NCBI GenBank assembly: GCA_002424495.1
Contig: DIKH01000174.1
Coordinates: forward strand, 1 to 9,298
Direction of reading: 5' to 3'
Length of the DNA: 9,298 nucleotides
DNA from: Desulfobacteraceae bacterium UBA5623
GTDB lineage: Bacteria > Desulfobacterota > DSM-4660 > Desulfatiglandales > Desulfatiglandaceae
Shown one piece after another: positions 1 through 7,006 of the stretch. Position numbers and translations under genes: made by a program. The notes under the pieces were generated by a model. That model had not been told where the DNA came from. It did not search any database and saw only the letters and a program-made list of their open reading frames with translations. Numbering within the stretch: the first letter of the stretch is position 1; the number at the start of each line of letters is the position of its first letter.

Positions 1-23
1 CATTTCTGGATGGGCACTAGCTA
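1..23. repeat. Right end of a palindromic MITE-like repeat, cut by the window edge
   Basis: The first 21 bases match the terminal inverted repeat of the complete element at 2370-2519 with a single difference (GGGCACTAGC here, GGACACTAGC there), followed by the same TA dinucleotide at 22-23. Only this end is visible; the rest of the copy lies upstream of the window. Because the element is a near-palindrome, its orientation cannot be assigned from one end. Confidence 0.75.
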
Positions 24-72
24 ATAATCTTGCACTTTTTAACTTACATTTTTTAATGAATATGAGGACTTG

Positions 73-834
73 ATGAGTATGCAGTTTAAAGGAAAGGTTG
101 CATTGGTTACAGGGGCCGGGTCTGGCATCGGACGCGCCACTGCCGAGGCGTTTGCAGGGCAGGGGGCAAAGGTTATTGTTTCTGATACCTCTGAAAAAGG
201 CGGGATGGAAACAGCACAGGCGATTAACTCCTCCGGGGGAGAAGCTATCTTTGTGAAGGCCGACGTTTCTAAACCATCTGAAGTCGAAGCGCTTATTAAT
301 GCCGCAATAGACAAATATGGACGCCTGGATTGCGCCCATAATAATGCGGGGATTACAGGAAATTCCACCAAGGTGGCTGACTGTAGTCTTGAAGAATGGG
401 ATAAGGTAATGGGTGTCAACCTGACGGGGACTTTTCTTTGCATGAAGTACGAAATACCCCAAATGATCAAACAGGGAGGCGGCGCCATAGTCAACATGTC
501 ATCTACAATGGGTGTGGTGGCGCACGGAAACAGTGCTGCTTACGTTTCCAGCAAACATGCCATCATAGGATTAACCAGGTCCGCAGCGCTTGCCTATGTA
601 AAGGATAACATACGCATAAATGCACTGTGTCCCGGCAATAGTGAAACACCGATATTTGATAATCTCAAAAAAAACATGCCTGCTGTTTTTGAAGGCCTGC
701 TCCTGGCCACTCCAATAGGCAGATTTGCCCAACCAACAGAGATAGCAAATGCGGTATTGTGGCTATGCTCTGATGCGGCCTCATATTGCAACGGACACGC
801 AATGGTCGTTGACGGCTGTTACACCATTCAATAA
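73..834 (+). CDS. Short-chain dehydrogenase/reductase (SDR) family oxidoreductase
   Basis: A 253-residue classical SDR, the usual length for the family. It would be a cytosolic NAD(P)(H)-dependent enzyme interconverting an alcohol and a ketone. The N-terminal Rossmann motif TGAGSGIG is at residues 13-20, the structural NNAG motif follows near residue 90, and the catalytic set is Ser144 with Tyr157 and Lys161 (YxxxK). The C-terminus has the typical substrate-loop and dimer-edge sequence (SDAASYCNGHAMVVDG). ATG 73 is preferred over the in-frame TTG at 70 because GAGG at 64-67 lies five bases before it; ATG 79 is a weaker alternative. The flavoenzyme gene begins 31 nt after its stop, so the two were probably co-transcribed. 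The substrate cannot be read from the sequence: FabG-like ketoacyl, hydroxyacyl-CoA, alicyclic alcohol or hydroxysteroid substrates are all possible. The neighbouring enoate-reductase-like gene favours a catabolic redox role, by inference only. Confidence 0.9.
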   Translation: MSMQFKGKVALVTGAGSGIGRATAEAFAGQGAKVIVSDTSEKGGMETAQAINSSGGEAIFVKADVSKPSEVEALINAAIDKYGRLDCAHNNAGITGNSTKVADCSLEEWDKVMGVNLTGTFLCMKYEIPQMIKQGGGAIVNMSSTMGVVAHGNSAAYVSSKHAIIGLTRSAALAYVKDNIRINALCPGNSETPIFDNLKKNMPAVFEGLLLATPIGRFAQPTEIANAVLWLCSDAASYCNGHAMVVDGCYTIQ

Positions 835-868
835 CAGTTTTTCGATAATTCTGGTAGGTGAGGTTATG

Positions 869-2092
869 ATGAATAAGTTCCCCATTCTGATGTCATCAGG
901 TTATATTGGCGGTGTGGAATTAAAAAACAGGATCGTGACGGCTCCATTGTGGACCGGTTTCGGGGGAAGAAACGGATCTGTCAGTCCCAGAACCATTGCC
1001 TTTTATACGGAGAAGGCAAGAGGGGGTTCGGGTATGATCACCATTGAATATTCATATGTTGATCAAATTGGCAGCAAGTCCGCTCCAGGCCAACTGGGGA
1101 TTTATGATGATGAATGCATCGGAGGCTTTGCGCTGCTTGCCCAAGCGATTCATGACCAGGGCGTTAAATGCGCCGCCCAGATTGCCCACGCAGGGGCCAT
1201 GAAATTTTTGCCCATTGCCCCGTGGCTCGGGCCCTCAGACGGTTTTCATGATCTGTCATCCATGGGCCCGCTGCCGCCTCTGCCCATAACTGGAATGACC
1301 AAAGAAGAAATTTCAGTACAGATAGAGGCCTTTGCAGCAGCCGCAGATAGGGTTAAAAAGGCCGGCTTTGATATGGTGGATGTCCATGCGGCGCACGGCT
1401 ATCTACTGACGGAATTCCTCTCTCCCCATGCCAATAAAAGGGACGACGAATACGGGGGCTCTCTTGAAAACCGGATGAGGTTTCCCCTTGAAGTCGTAAA
1501 GGCAGTCCGCCAAAGGGTTGGGGCCGATTTTCCCGTGACAGTGCGGATAAACGGAACTGACTATGCCCCGGATTCACCAATCACAATTGATGAAGCGCTT
1601 GTATTTGCCAGGATGCTGGAGCAAGTGGGCGTTGATGCCATACACGTCTCAGGGGGTACCGATATATATCTGGACAAGCTTGCGACCCCGACATATCTGA
1701 AGAATGGTTTTAATGTATATCTTGCAGAGGCGGTAAAGAAAAAGGCAGGTGTCAAAGTCCCTATTATAGCCACGGGTGGGATCACAACGCCAGCCTTTGC
1801 TGAAGAAATTCTAAGGGAGGGAAGGGCGGATTTCATTGCACTTGGACGTCCGGCCCTTGCAGACCCCTGCTGGGCCAGAAAAATCGAAGAAGGCAGGCCC
1901 GAAGATATTGTCCCCTGCATACGATGTAATGACGGCTGTCTGCGGCGGACCATCAATTTTTCCAGGGCGACTTCCTGCGCAGTAAACCCCCGTATGGGCT
2001 TTGAGACCATACGAATCGTCGCGCCCCTTAAAAATAGGAGGAGACAATTTTCCCAACAGATTGGCCCTGATGGAGCAGATGAAGGAGAATAA
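869..2092 (+). CDS. Truncated old-yellow-enzyme family (enoate/dienoyl-CoA reductase-like) oxidoreductase, N-terminal half
   Basis: This ORF encodes the complete FMN-binding TIM barrel of the Fe-S old-yellow-enzyme group (2-enoate reductase, 2,4-dienoyl-CoA reductase, BaiCD/BaiH-like), which uses FMN, a [4Fe-4S] cluster, FAD and NAD(P)H to reduce conjugated C=C bonds. Visible landmarks are the substrate-binding pair His173/His176 in VHAAHGYLL, then LSPHANKRDDEYGGSLENR, the phosphate-binding ATGGI and ALGRP segments, and a cluster motif CxxCxxxCx12C at Cys350, 353, 357 and 370. Family members run about 650 residues. Here recognisable homology stops near nt 2042 (AVNPRMGFE...KNRRR), and the ORF ends at 2092 with about 15 unrelated residues; the missing tail resumes in another frame at about 2055. 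ATG 869 has GAGG (860-863) at five bases, matching the SDR gene; ATG 866 is possible. A barrel-only protein might fold, but it would lack its own NAD(P)H-oxidising module. Confidence 0.8.
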   Translation: MNKFPILMSSGYIGGVELKNRIVTAPLWTGFGGRNGSVSPRTIAFYTEKARGGSGMITIEYSYVDQIGSKSAPGQLGIYDDECIGGFALLAQAIHDQGVKCAAQIAHAGAMKFLPIAPWLGPSDGFHDLSSMGPLPPLPITGMTKEEISVQIEAFAAAADRVKKAGFDMVDVHAAHGYLLTEFLSPHANKRDDEYGGSLENRMRFPLEVVKAVRQRVGADFPVTVRINGTDYAPDSPITIDEALVFARMLEQVGVDAIHVSGGTDIYLDKLATPTYLKNGFNVYLAEAVKKKAGVKVPIIATGGITTPAFAEEILREGRADFIALGRPALADPCWARKIEEGRPEDIVPCIRCNDGCLRRTINFSRATSCAVNPRMGFETIRIVAPLKNRRRQFSQQIGPDGADEGE

Positions 2093-2345
2093 AGTTGAGA
2101 TTAATATCTGCCTGCTGCCTAAAGAGATAACAGAGGATGGGATAGTATCTACAGACAAAGAAGGCAATGATCGAAGGTTTAAGGCGGACAGCGTTGTCGT
2201 CTGCAGAGGCTTTGTGGCGGATAGGAATTTAACCGATGCCCTGAAAGAGAAAATAAAGGAAGTTCGCCCCATCGGCGATTGCGTGGAATCGCGCCTTATT
2301 TATGAGGCAATTCACGAAGGCTGGGTGGCGGCAAATGAGATCTAA
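2001..2345 (+). pseudogene. Out-of-frame C-terminal remnant of the same enoate-reductase-like flavoenzyme
   Basis: From about nt 2055 to the stop at 2343-2345 this frame encodes roughly 96 residues matching the C-terminal end of the FAD/NAD(P)-binding half of Fe-S old-yellow-enzyme proteins: NRLALMEQM, a KEITEDGIVSTDKEG segment, the KADSVVVCRGF strand, and the closing VRPIGDCVESRLIYEAIHEG motif that contacts FAD. Residues encoded by 2001-2054 are not convincingly homologous and are probably junction sequence. The expected intervening part (the GxGxxG FAD-binding start, the middle and the second nucleotide-binding motif, roughly 170-180 codons by my recollection of the family) is absent. The remnant is frame-shifted relative to the 5' fragment, so no full enzyme can be made by ordinary translation. 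A purine-rich AGGAGGAG at 2036-2043 resembles a ribosome site but encodes Lys-Asn-Arg-Arg-Arg in the upstream frame and has no well-spaced start after it. Confidence 0.75.
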
Positions 2346-2356
2346 CCTTAGTTGAG

Positions 2357-2546
2357 CGATAAGCAGTTAGCTAGTGTCCATCCAGAAATGAGATATTTTG
2401 TTCAAGATCTAGGCATGCGAAGATTTTAACCGCAGGAATATGTTACAATATTTCGAGGATTAAAATCTGAGCATAACGCAGAGATTGGGCAAAATAGCCA
2501 TTTCTGGATGGACACTAGCTAAAAGCCAATAGCCAACTGCTTATCG
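2357..2546. repeat. Outer inverted repeat enclosing the palindromic element; possible former bidirectional terminator
   Basis: CGATAAGCAGTT at 2357-2368 is the exact reverse complement of AACTGCTTATCG at 2535-2546. The arms lie just outside the 150-bp palindrome, with 14 extra bases on the right side only. If the palindrome and one TA are removed, the arms form a 12-bp stem with a loop of about 15 nt between the ends of two convergent genes (flavoenzyme remnant and glyS). That would suit a bidirectional terminator, although no clear T tract follows. The alternative is that the arms belong to a longer version of the mobile repeat; the partial copy at 1-23 does not have them, which argues against this. 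Confidence 0.5.
2368..2521. mobile_element. MITE-like palindromic element, about 150 bp, bounded by TA
   Basis: The ends are perfect inverted repeats of 24 bp (2367-2390 and 2499-2522; outer sequence TTAGCTAGTGTCCATCC). The whole interior is also symmetric about 2444/2445: AGATTTTAA at 2421-2429 faces TTAAAATCT at 2460-2468, and AATAT at 2437-2441 faces ATATT at 2448-2452, all at exactly mirrored distances. The two 78-base arms therefore pair along their length with mismatches and only small compensating shifts. TA at 2368-2369 and at 2520-2521 would fit the target duplication of an IS630/Tc1-mariner-type non-autonomous element; that family assignment is inference from the TA. No ORF of useful size lies inside. 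A second end of the same element is at 1-23. The transcript would fold into one long hairpin and could also end transcription from both flanking genes. Confidence 0.7.
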
Positions 2547-2555
2547 GACAGCCTC

Positions 2556-4634
2556 CTAGACGGAAAACCTGGAAAAGTCGGCAACGCTCAAAAACAGCCG
2601 TGACAGGTGCTGCAAGAGCCCTACCCTGTTCTGCCTCAATTGCTCATCAGACTTTGTCAGGACCTCAACCCCGTCAAAAAAATCATCAACCGGCCTCCTA
2701 AGCCTGGCTAGCAGGTTATAGGCTTCATAGTATTGCATCTTTTCCATGCAACTATGGACTTCATCCTTTAAGGTCTGATATGCATCCCACAGGACTGTCT
2801 CACAGTCCTCCCTGAGCAGCAGAGATGACACCACAAATGATTCCTGCTGCTTCTTGAGAATGTTACTCACCCTCTTGAATGTTGAGGTCAGGGCCTGAAA
2901 CTCTACTGATTCGGATGCAAATTTCCTTAGCTGATCAATGCGCTCGCGAAGCCCGCAGATGCGATCAAAGCTGACCGATATAACCGCCTCAATCGGATCG
3001 GATTCATAGCCTGATCTTAAAAGCATGTTTCTGAAGCGCTCCCTGAAAAAATCCTGCACGCCATTGGATACCTTGCCTGCGTCAAACCGGACTTGCTCAC
3101 CCAAAATAGATAGAGTCTTGTCAATCAATGCGGTCAACGACAGGTCCCATCCCATGTTTTCCAGGATGTGAATAATGGCCAGGGCATGTCTTCTGAGCGC
3201 GAAAGGGTCAGTGTTACCTGTGGGTATGAGGCCTACGGCAAAACAGCCTGTAATCGTATCCATACGGTCCGCCAGGCTGACTGCGGCCCCGATGGCAGAA
3301 GAAGAAAGCTGACCACCGGCCCTTTCTGGAAAATAGTGCTCGTGGATTGCAATGCAGACATCCTCAGGATATCCTTCCATGCGGGCATACTCTTTTCCCA
3401 TCACCCCCTGGAGGTCAGGGAATTCCGCAACCATATGAGTGACAAGGTCACATTTGCAAAGGAGCGAGGCCGTCTTCACATCATCAAGCCTGTCTGGAAC
3501 AAACAACTGGGCCAGATATTGGGCAAGCCTGGCAAAACGCTGCACTTTGGCAAAGGATGTGCCAAGATCCGCCTGGTATATTACGCCCTTCAGATCCTCG
3601 ATTCTTTCTGCGAGCGGCCGTTTGCGGTCTTCTTTAAAAAAGAAGTCCGCATCTGAAAGCCTTGCCCTCAAGACCCTCTCATGGCCTCTTCTGACCACGG
3701 ACTCATCCCTTGCAACAGTATTGTTTATGGCCACAAAATTGGGCATCAGCCTTGAGTCTGAATCATATACGGCAAAATACCTCTGATGTTTTTTCATTGC
3801 AGTGATCAGAACAGGATCGGGCAGATTCAAAAACCCCTTATCAAACCCCCCGCAGACCGCAGAGGGATATTCAACCAGATTGGCCACAATGGATACCAGT
3901 CCGGCATCCTCGACAGGTACGCCTCCAACGGCTGACGCAGCAAGCCCTGCCGCCTTTTTCACCACCTCTTCCCTCTCCCTCTGATCCACCAGGACAAAGG
4001 ACTCCTTCATCGCTTGGAAGTAACCCTGGACACTGTATATTTGCACCGGGTCAGGCGCCATGAATCGGTGGCCCCACGTGATATTGCTGCTCTGAACACC
4101 AGCAAATTCGAAGGGCACGACTTCTCCGTTAATGATCGCCAACACCCAGTGCACGGGCCGGACAAAAGGGATGTTTAAGGCCCCCCACCGCATGGATTTG
4201 GGCCAGGGTATCTTTGCAAGGACCTGCGGCAAGGCATCCGCCAGTATGTCCCTGGTGGGTCTACCAGGGATCTGGTTTTTGGCGTACAGATACTCCCCTT
4301 TGGGTGTCTCAATGCAAGTCAGGTCTTCAACCGCTATGCCCTGTTTTTTTGCAAATCCAATGGCCGCCTTTGTAAGTCTGCCATCGTTATCATATGCGAC
4401 ATTCTTTGGCGGGCCGGTTACTTCCTGGACAAGGTCTTTCTGCTGTTCTGCAATGGCCTTTCCAATAAGGACCAACCTTCTGGGCGTGCCGAATGTGTAA
4501 ATCCCGCCGGCAATTTCAATACGGTTCTCTTCAAGGCAGGCATTGGCAAGTTGTCTTAAGGCGCTTAGCCCGTCCTCCAAATAACCGGAGGGGATTTCCT
4601 CGGTCCCAATTTCCAATAAAAGTTCAGCAACCAT
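2556..4634 (-). CDS. glyS: Glycine--tRNA ligase beta subunit
   Basis: A 692-residue protein, the normal length for bacterial GlyS (E. coli about 690). In the alpha2-beta2 type glycyl-tRNA synthetase it supplies tRNA recognition and is required for charging tRNA-Gly with glycine in the cytosol. The conserved N-terminal EIGTEEIPSGYLE lies near residues 8-20, KHQRYFAVYDSDSRLMPNFV near 281-300, and an ADRMDTITGCF...PTGNTDPFALRR block (HD-like region) near 445-480. The C-terminal 110 or so residues, starting around ALTSTFKRVSNIL, form the DALR-type anticodon-binding domain. The ATG lies two bases after the glyQ stop codon, so the two subunits are translationally coupled; a GGAT within the last glyQ codons is the only ribosome-site candidate. 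The gene ends (TAG) ten bases from the outer inverted-repeat arm at 2535-2546. Confidence 0.97.
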   Translation of the reverse strand: MVAELLLEIGTEEIPSGYLEDGLSALRQLANACLEENRIEIAGGIYTFGTPRRLVLIGKAIAEQQKDLVQEVTGPPKNVAYDNDGRLTKAAIGFAKKQGIAVEDLTCIETPKGEYLYAKNQIPGRPTRDILADALPQVLAKIPWPKSMRWGALNIPFVRPVHWVLAIINGEVVPFEFAGVQSSNITWGHRFMAPDPVQIYSVQGYFQAMKESFVLVDQREREEVVKKAAGLAASAVGGVPVEDAGLVSIVANLVEYPSAVCGGFDKGFLNLPDPVLITAMKKHQRYFAVYDSDSRLMPNFVAINNTVARDESVVRRGHERVLRARLSDADFFFKEDRKRPLAERIEDLKGVIYQADLGTSFAKVQRFARLAQYLAQLFVPDRLDDVKTASLLCKCDLVTHMVAEFPDLQGVMGKEYARMEGYPEDVCIAIHEHYFPERAGGQLSSSAIGAAVSLADRMDTITGCFAVGLIPTGNTDPFALRRHALAIIHILENMGWDLSLTALIDKTLSILGEQVRFDAGKVSNGVQDFFRERFRNMLLRSGYESDPIEAVISVSFDRICGLRERIDQLRKFASESVEFQALTSTFKRVSNILKKQQESFVVSSLLLREDCETVLWDAYQTLKDEVHSCMEKMQYYEAYNLLARLRRPVDDFFDGVEVLTKSDEQLRQNRVGLLQHLSRLFLSVADFSRFSV

Positions 4635-4636
4635 AA

Positions 4637-5515
4637 TTATCCGTGATTTTGCGTCAGCAGAGGATAGCCCATTTCCTCTCTCTGAGCGAGATAGTTTTTT
4701 GCGGCAAGACGCGCCAGATTCCTGATCCGCTCGATATATTGTGTCCTTTCCGTCACGCTGATCGCACCCCTGGCGTCAAGGATGTTAAACGTGTGAGAAC
4801 ATTTAAGACAGCAGTCATAAGCAGGGAGCACCAACCCCTTTTGCCCGACACTGACCGCCTCTGCCTCATACATGCCGAACAGTTTTAAAAGCATATCCAC
4901 ATCGGCCAGTTCAAAGTTATATACAGACAGCTCCCATTCCCCTTTTTTGTGGACGTCCCCATAGCTCAATCTGTTGTTCCAGGCAAGATCGTAAACATTT
5001 TCCTTTTCCTGGAGGTACATACAGATTCTCTCCAGCCCATAGGTTATTTCAACTGAAATAGGGTCCAGCCTGATACTGCCGGCCTGCTGAAAATAGGTGA
5101 ACTGGGTAATCTCCATGCCGTCAAGCCAGACCTCCCATCCAAGTCCGGATGCGCCAAGGGTTGGGGATTCCCAGTCGTCCTCCACGAAACGGATGTCATG
5201 TTCAAGGGGATTGATCCCCAGTGCGACGAGACTTCCAAGGTAAAGGTTCTGCACCTCAATGGGAGAAGGTTTGATTATGACCTGGAACTGGTAATAATGA
5301 CCCAGCCGGTTGGGGTTTTCTCCGTACCTGCCGTCCGTGGGCCGTCTGGAAGGCTGAACATATGCCACGGACCAAGGCTCAGGACCCAATGCCCTAAGCA
5401 ATGTGGCTGCATGAAAGGTCCCTGCCCCAACCTCCAGATCATATGGCTGCTGGAGCAAACAGCCTTTGTCCGCCCAGTATTTTTGAAGGGATACAATAAG
5501 TTCTTGAAATGTCAC
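4637..5515 (-). CDS. glyQ: Glycine--tRNA ligase alpha subunit
   Basis: A 292-residue class II aminoacyl-tRNA synthetase catalytic subunit. It activates glycine with ATP and partners GlyS. The sequence follows the family closely from its first residues: MTFQELIVSLQKYWADKGC, QPYDLEVGAGTFHAATLLR, AYVQPSRRPTDGRYGENPNR, HYYQFQVIIKPSP, the VEDDWESPTLGASGLGWEVW block, and motif 3 ending in TYGLERICMYLQ. The start codon is GTG at 5515-5513. It is supported by the conserved family N-terminus and by a GGAGGG ribosome site six bases upstream. The gene is first in a two-gene operon with glyS and has its own promoter at 5557-5585. No leader regulatory structure such as a T-box is visible; the predicted leader is only about 35 nt. 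Confidence 0.97.
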   Translation of the reverse strand: MTFQELIVSLQKYWADKGCLLQQPYDLEVGAGTFHAATLLRALGPEPWSVAYVQPSRRPTDGRYGENPNRLGHYYQFQVIIKPSPIEVQNLYLGSLVALGINPLEHDIRFVEDDWESPTLGASGLGWEVWLDGMEITQFTYFQQAGSIRLDPISVEITYGLERICMYLQEKENVYDLAWNNRLSYGDVHKKGEWELSVYNFELADVDMLLKLFGMYEAEAVSVGQKGLVLPAYDCCLKCSHTFNILDARGAISVTERTQYIERIRNLARLAAKNYLAQREEMGYPLLTQNHG

Positions 5516-5521
5516 CGGTCG

Positions 5522-5527
5522 CCCTCC
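5522..5527 (-). promoter_or_regulatory. Ribosome binding site that fixes the GTG start of glyQ
   Basis: On the minus strand this reads GGAGGG and ends six bases before the GTG at 5515-5513. There is no ATG in frame at the family-typical N-terminus, so this site together with the conserved MTFQEL start decides the gene start. Confidence 0.8.
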
Positions 5528-5556
5528 GCGCGATTATTCGTGATAAAAGAGATGCG

Positions 5557-5585
5557 AAATTAGCATTCGGGCCACCTGTTGTCAA
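5557..5585 (-). promoter_or_regulatory. Sigma-70-type promoter for glyQS
   Basis: Read on the minus strand, a perfect -35 box TTGACA (5585-5580) is followed by exactly 17 bases and a -10 box TAATTT (5562-5557). Transcription would start near 5550, leaving a leader of about 35 nt that carries the GGAGGG ribosome site. Position, spacing and direction all fit the glyQ-glyS operon. Confidence 0.7.
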
Positions 5586-5923
5586 GTTGTAGGCGCTTAA
5601 ATGGACTTCATAAATTGTGCGGCAATAGAGGTTGCCCATTGGTCGCGGCACTGGTAGCTATTACTAGGAATTCAGCAGTTAGGTGACGACGTTATGGATA
5701 AGTGGTGGGGCACAGTCTCCTTCACCGTATTATTTTGACCAAGGCTAACATAAGATTTTGCCGCTGTTGTTCGAAACAAGTTAACGGCTTCTCATTCTCG
5801 AACAGCCTAATCAGGCCGAAAAAAATATATTGACCTCGCAATTGATTCGCGAATAGTAATAACCTGATATTCCTGCTACTAAGGGACTCGGAAAACATAA
5901 ACGTGACATTTTTGGGGTAATAT
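5586..5923. other. Intergenic spacer between divergent glyQ and the GNAT gene
   Basis: About 340 bp without a supportable gene on either strand. Short ORFs here show no family resemblance. It contains TTGACC at 5830-5835, a possible -35 box for the downstream gene but without a convincing -10 box at standard spacing, and an exact 10-bp palindrome ATTCGCGAAT at 5845-5854 about 70 bp before the acetyltransferase start, which could be an operator half-turn or chance. GTTCGA at 5769-5774 and TCGAAC at 5798-5803 could pair in a weak hairpin. No tRNA or known riboswitch is recognisable. Confidence 0.4.
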
Positions 5924-6901
5924 ATGACAGATGAGATAATGTCTGACAAATCAAAGAATCCTCCTGTTATCATTCGAACGCTGACCGAAAAAGACCTTCC
6001 TGATGCTAACCGCATTTTCCGCCTGGCCTTTGGGACCTGGCACGGTCTCTCCGAACCCCTCAATTTCGGTGGTGATGCAAATTTTTGTCGAACCCGCTGG
6101 TTTATTGATCCTTCAGCCACATTTGCCGCTGAAGTAAATGGTGAGTTCGTTGGTTCTAATTTCGCAGCCACTTGGGGAAGCATTGGTTTTTTCGGCCCAC
6201 TAACGGTTCGCCCGGATCTCTGGGATCAGGGCATTGCGCAGCGGCTCCTGGGCCCTACAATGGAACTTTTTACCAGCAGAGGCATCCGCCATTCAGGTTT
6301 TTTTACCAACCCTGACAGCCCCAAGCACATCAGTCTGTACCAAAAATTTGGTTTTCGGCCCCGTTTTCTAACTGCAATTATGTCCGCGCAGGTTAAATCA
6401 AAAGAATTTTCATTATATACGACACGGTATTCAGATGCTAAAGATGGTGAGCGGACTGAGATTTTGAATGCCTGCCGCGAATTGGGAGACTCTATCTTTG
6501 AAGGCCTTGATCTGGAAACGGAAATTGTCGCCTCCACTGCCCATGGATTTGGAGATACGGTTTTATTATGGGATAACTCAAAACTTGAAGGGTTTAGTGT
6601 CTGCCACTGTGGAGCAGGTACAGAGGCAGGAAGTGATGTCTGCTATATGAAATTCGGGGCAGTGCGTCCTGATCCGGATGCAGTGGAAAATTTCGATCGT
6701 CTTCTTGATGCCTGCGAAACATTAGCCGCTGAAAAAGGCCTGCCACGTCTTGTTGGAGGCATGAGCACGGCTCGCTATCAGGCCTATGAACAGATGCTTA
6801 AACGCGGTTTTCGCATTGACATGCTTGGTGTCGGCATGCATCGGCCAAATGAACCTGGCTACAACCATCCTGAAGTTTTCGTTATTGATGATTGGCGCTG
6901 A
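5924..6901 (+). CDS. GNAT-type N-acetyltransferase, apparently with two GNAT halves
   Basis: A 325-residue cytosolic protein, about twice a single GNAT domain. The N-terminal half (about residues 15-150) carries IIRTLTEKDLPDANRIFRLAF, then the acetyl-CoA-binding region LTVRPDLWDQGIAQRLL (about 93-109), and a typical closing LYQKFGFRPRF. The central motif QGIAQ is a relaxed form of the usual Q/R-x-x-G-x-G/A. The C-terminal half (about 200-300) repeats the plan weakly (MKFGAVRPDPDAVENFDRLLDACETLA, then YEQMLKRGFR), suggesting a degenerate second domain. Such tandem GNATs usually acetylate a small molecule or a peptide amine; the acceptor here is unknown. The start at 5924 has GGGG at 5914-5917; ATG 5939 is a less likely alternative. 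The gene stands alone, divergent from glyQ and convergent with the acyl-CoA dehydrogenase, so context gives no functional clue. Confidence 0.8.
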   Translation: MTDEIMSDKSKNPPVIIRTLTEKDLPDANRIFRLAFGTWHGLSEPLNFGGDANFCRTRWFIDPSATFAAEVNGEFVGSNFAATWGSIGFFGPLTVRPDLWDQGIAQRLLGPTMELFTSRGIRHSGFFTNPDSPKHISLYQKFGFRPRFLTAIMSAQVKSKEFSLYTTRYSDAKDGERTEILNACRELGDSIFEGLDLETEIVASTAHGFGDTVLLWDNSKLEGFSVCHCGAGTEAGSDVCYMKFGAVRPDPDAVENFDRLLDACETLAAEKGLPRLVGGMSTARYQAYEQMLKRGFRIDMLGVGMHRPNEPGYNHPEVFVIDDWR

Positions 6902-6915
6902 ATTTCGTGATAAAA

Positions 6916-6970
6916 AGCCTGTAAGTCAAGACAAGTATAATACATACATTTTACGGTTCGACTACAGGCT
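6916..6970. repeat. Inverted repeat downstream of the GNAT gene
   Basis: AGCCTGTAAGTC at 6916-6927 pairs with GACTACAGGCT at 6960-6970 with one bulged A, leaving a loop of about 32 nt. It begins 14 bases after the GNAT stop codon. There is no T tract after the right arm (ATAAAGGGCGG), so an intrinsic terminator is doubtful; it may stabilise the mRNA 3' end or be a remnant of a repeat. Confidence 0.35.
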
Positions 6971-7006
6971 ATAAAGGGCGGATTCCAAGCAGGGGACATG
7001 CTAATT

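Noticed and set aside
30..57. TTGCAC-16-TTTAAT as a promoter for the SDR gene
   Set aside because: The -35 box matches only three of six positions, and the predicted transcription start would fall at the ribosome site (64-67), leaving almost no leader. Transcription more likely enters from upstream of the window.
749..868. An upstream extension of the flavoenzyme reading frame overlapping the SDR gene
   Set aside because: The family N-terminus begins at MNKFPIL, a good ribosome site precedes 869, and the extra residues overlap the conserved C-terminus of the SDR with no similarity of their own.
2001..2092. Programmed frameshifting joining the two flavoenzyme fragments
   Set aside because: A frameshift alone would not restore the missing FAD/NAD(P) domains; the pieces are separated by a deletion, so decay is the simpler reading.
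3168..3984. Plus-strand ORFs inside glyS, up to 162 codons
   Set aside because: They are antisense shadows of a highly conserved gene and show no recognisable motifs or ribosome sites.
5516..5700. T-box or other riboswitch upstream of glyQS
   Set aside because: The promoter lies so close that the leader is only about 35 nt, with no T-box sequence or terminator/antiterminator pair.
5722..6183. Minus-strand ORF covering the spacer and the start of the GNAT gene
   Set aside because: Its first half is antisense to the conserved GNAT N-terminus and the rest lacks any family motif.
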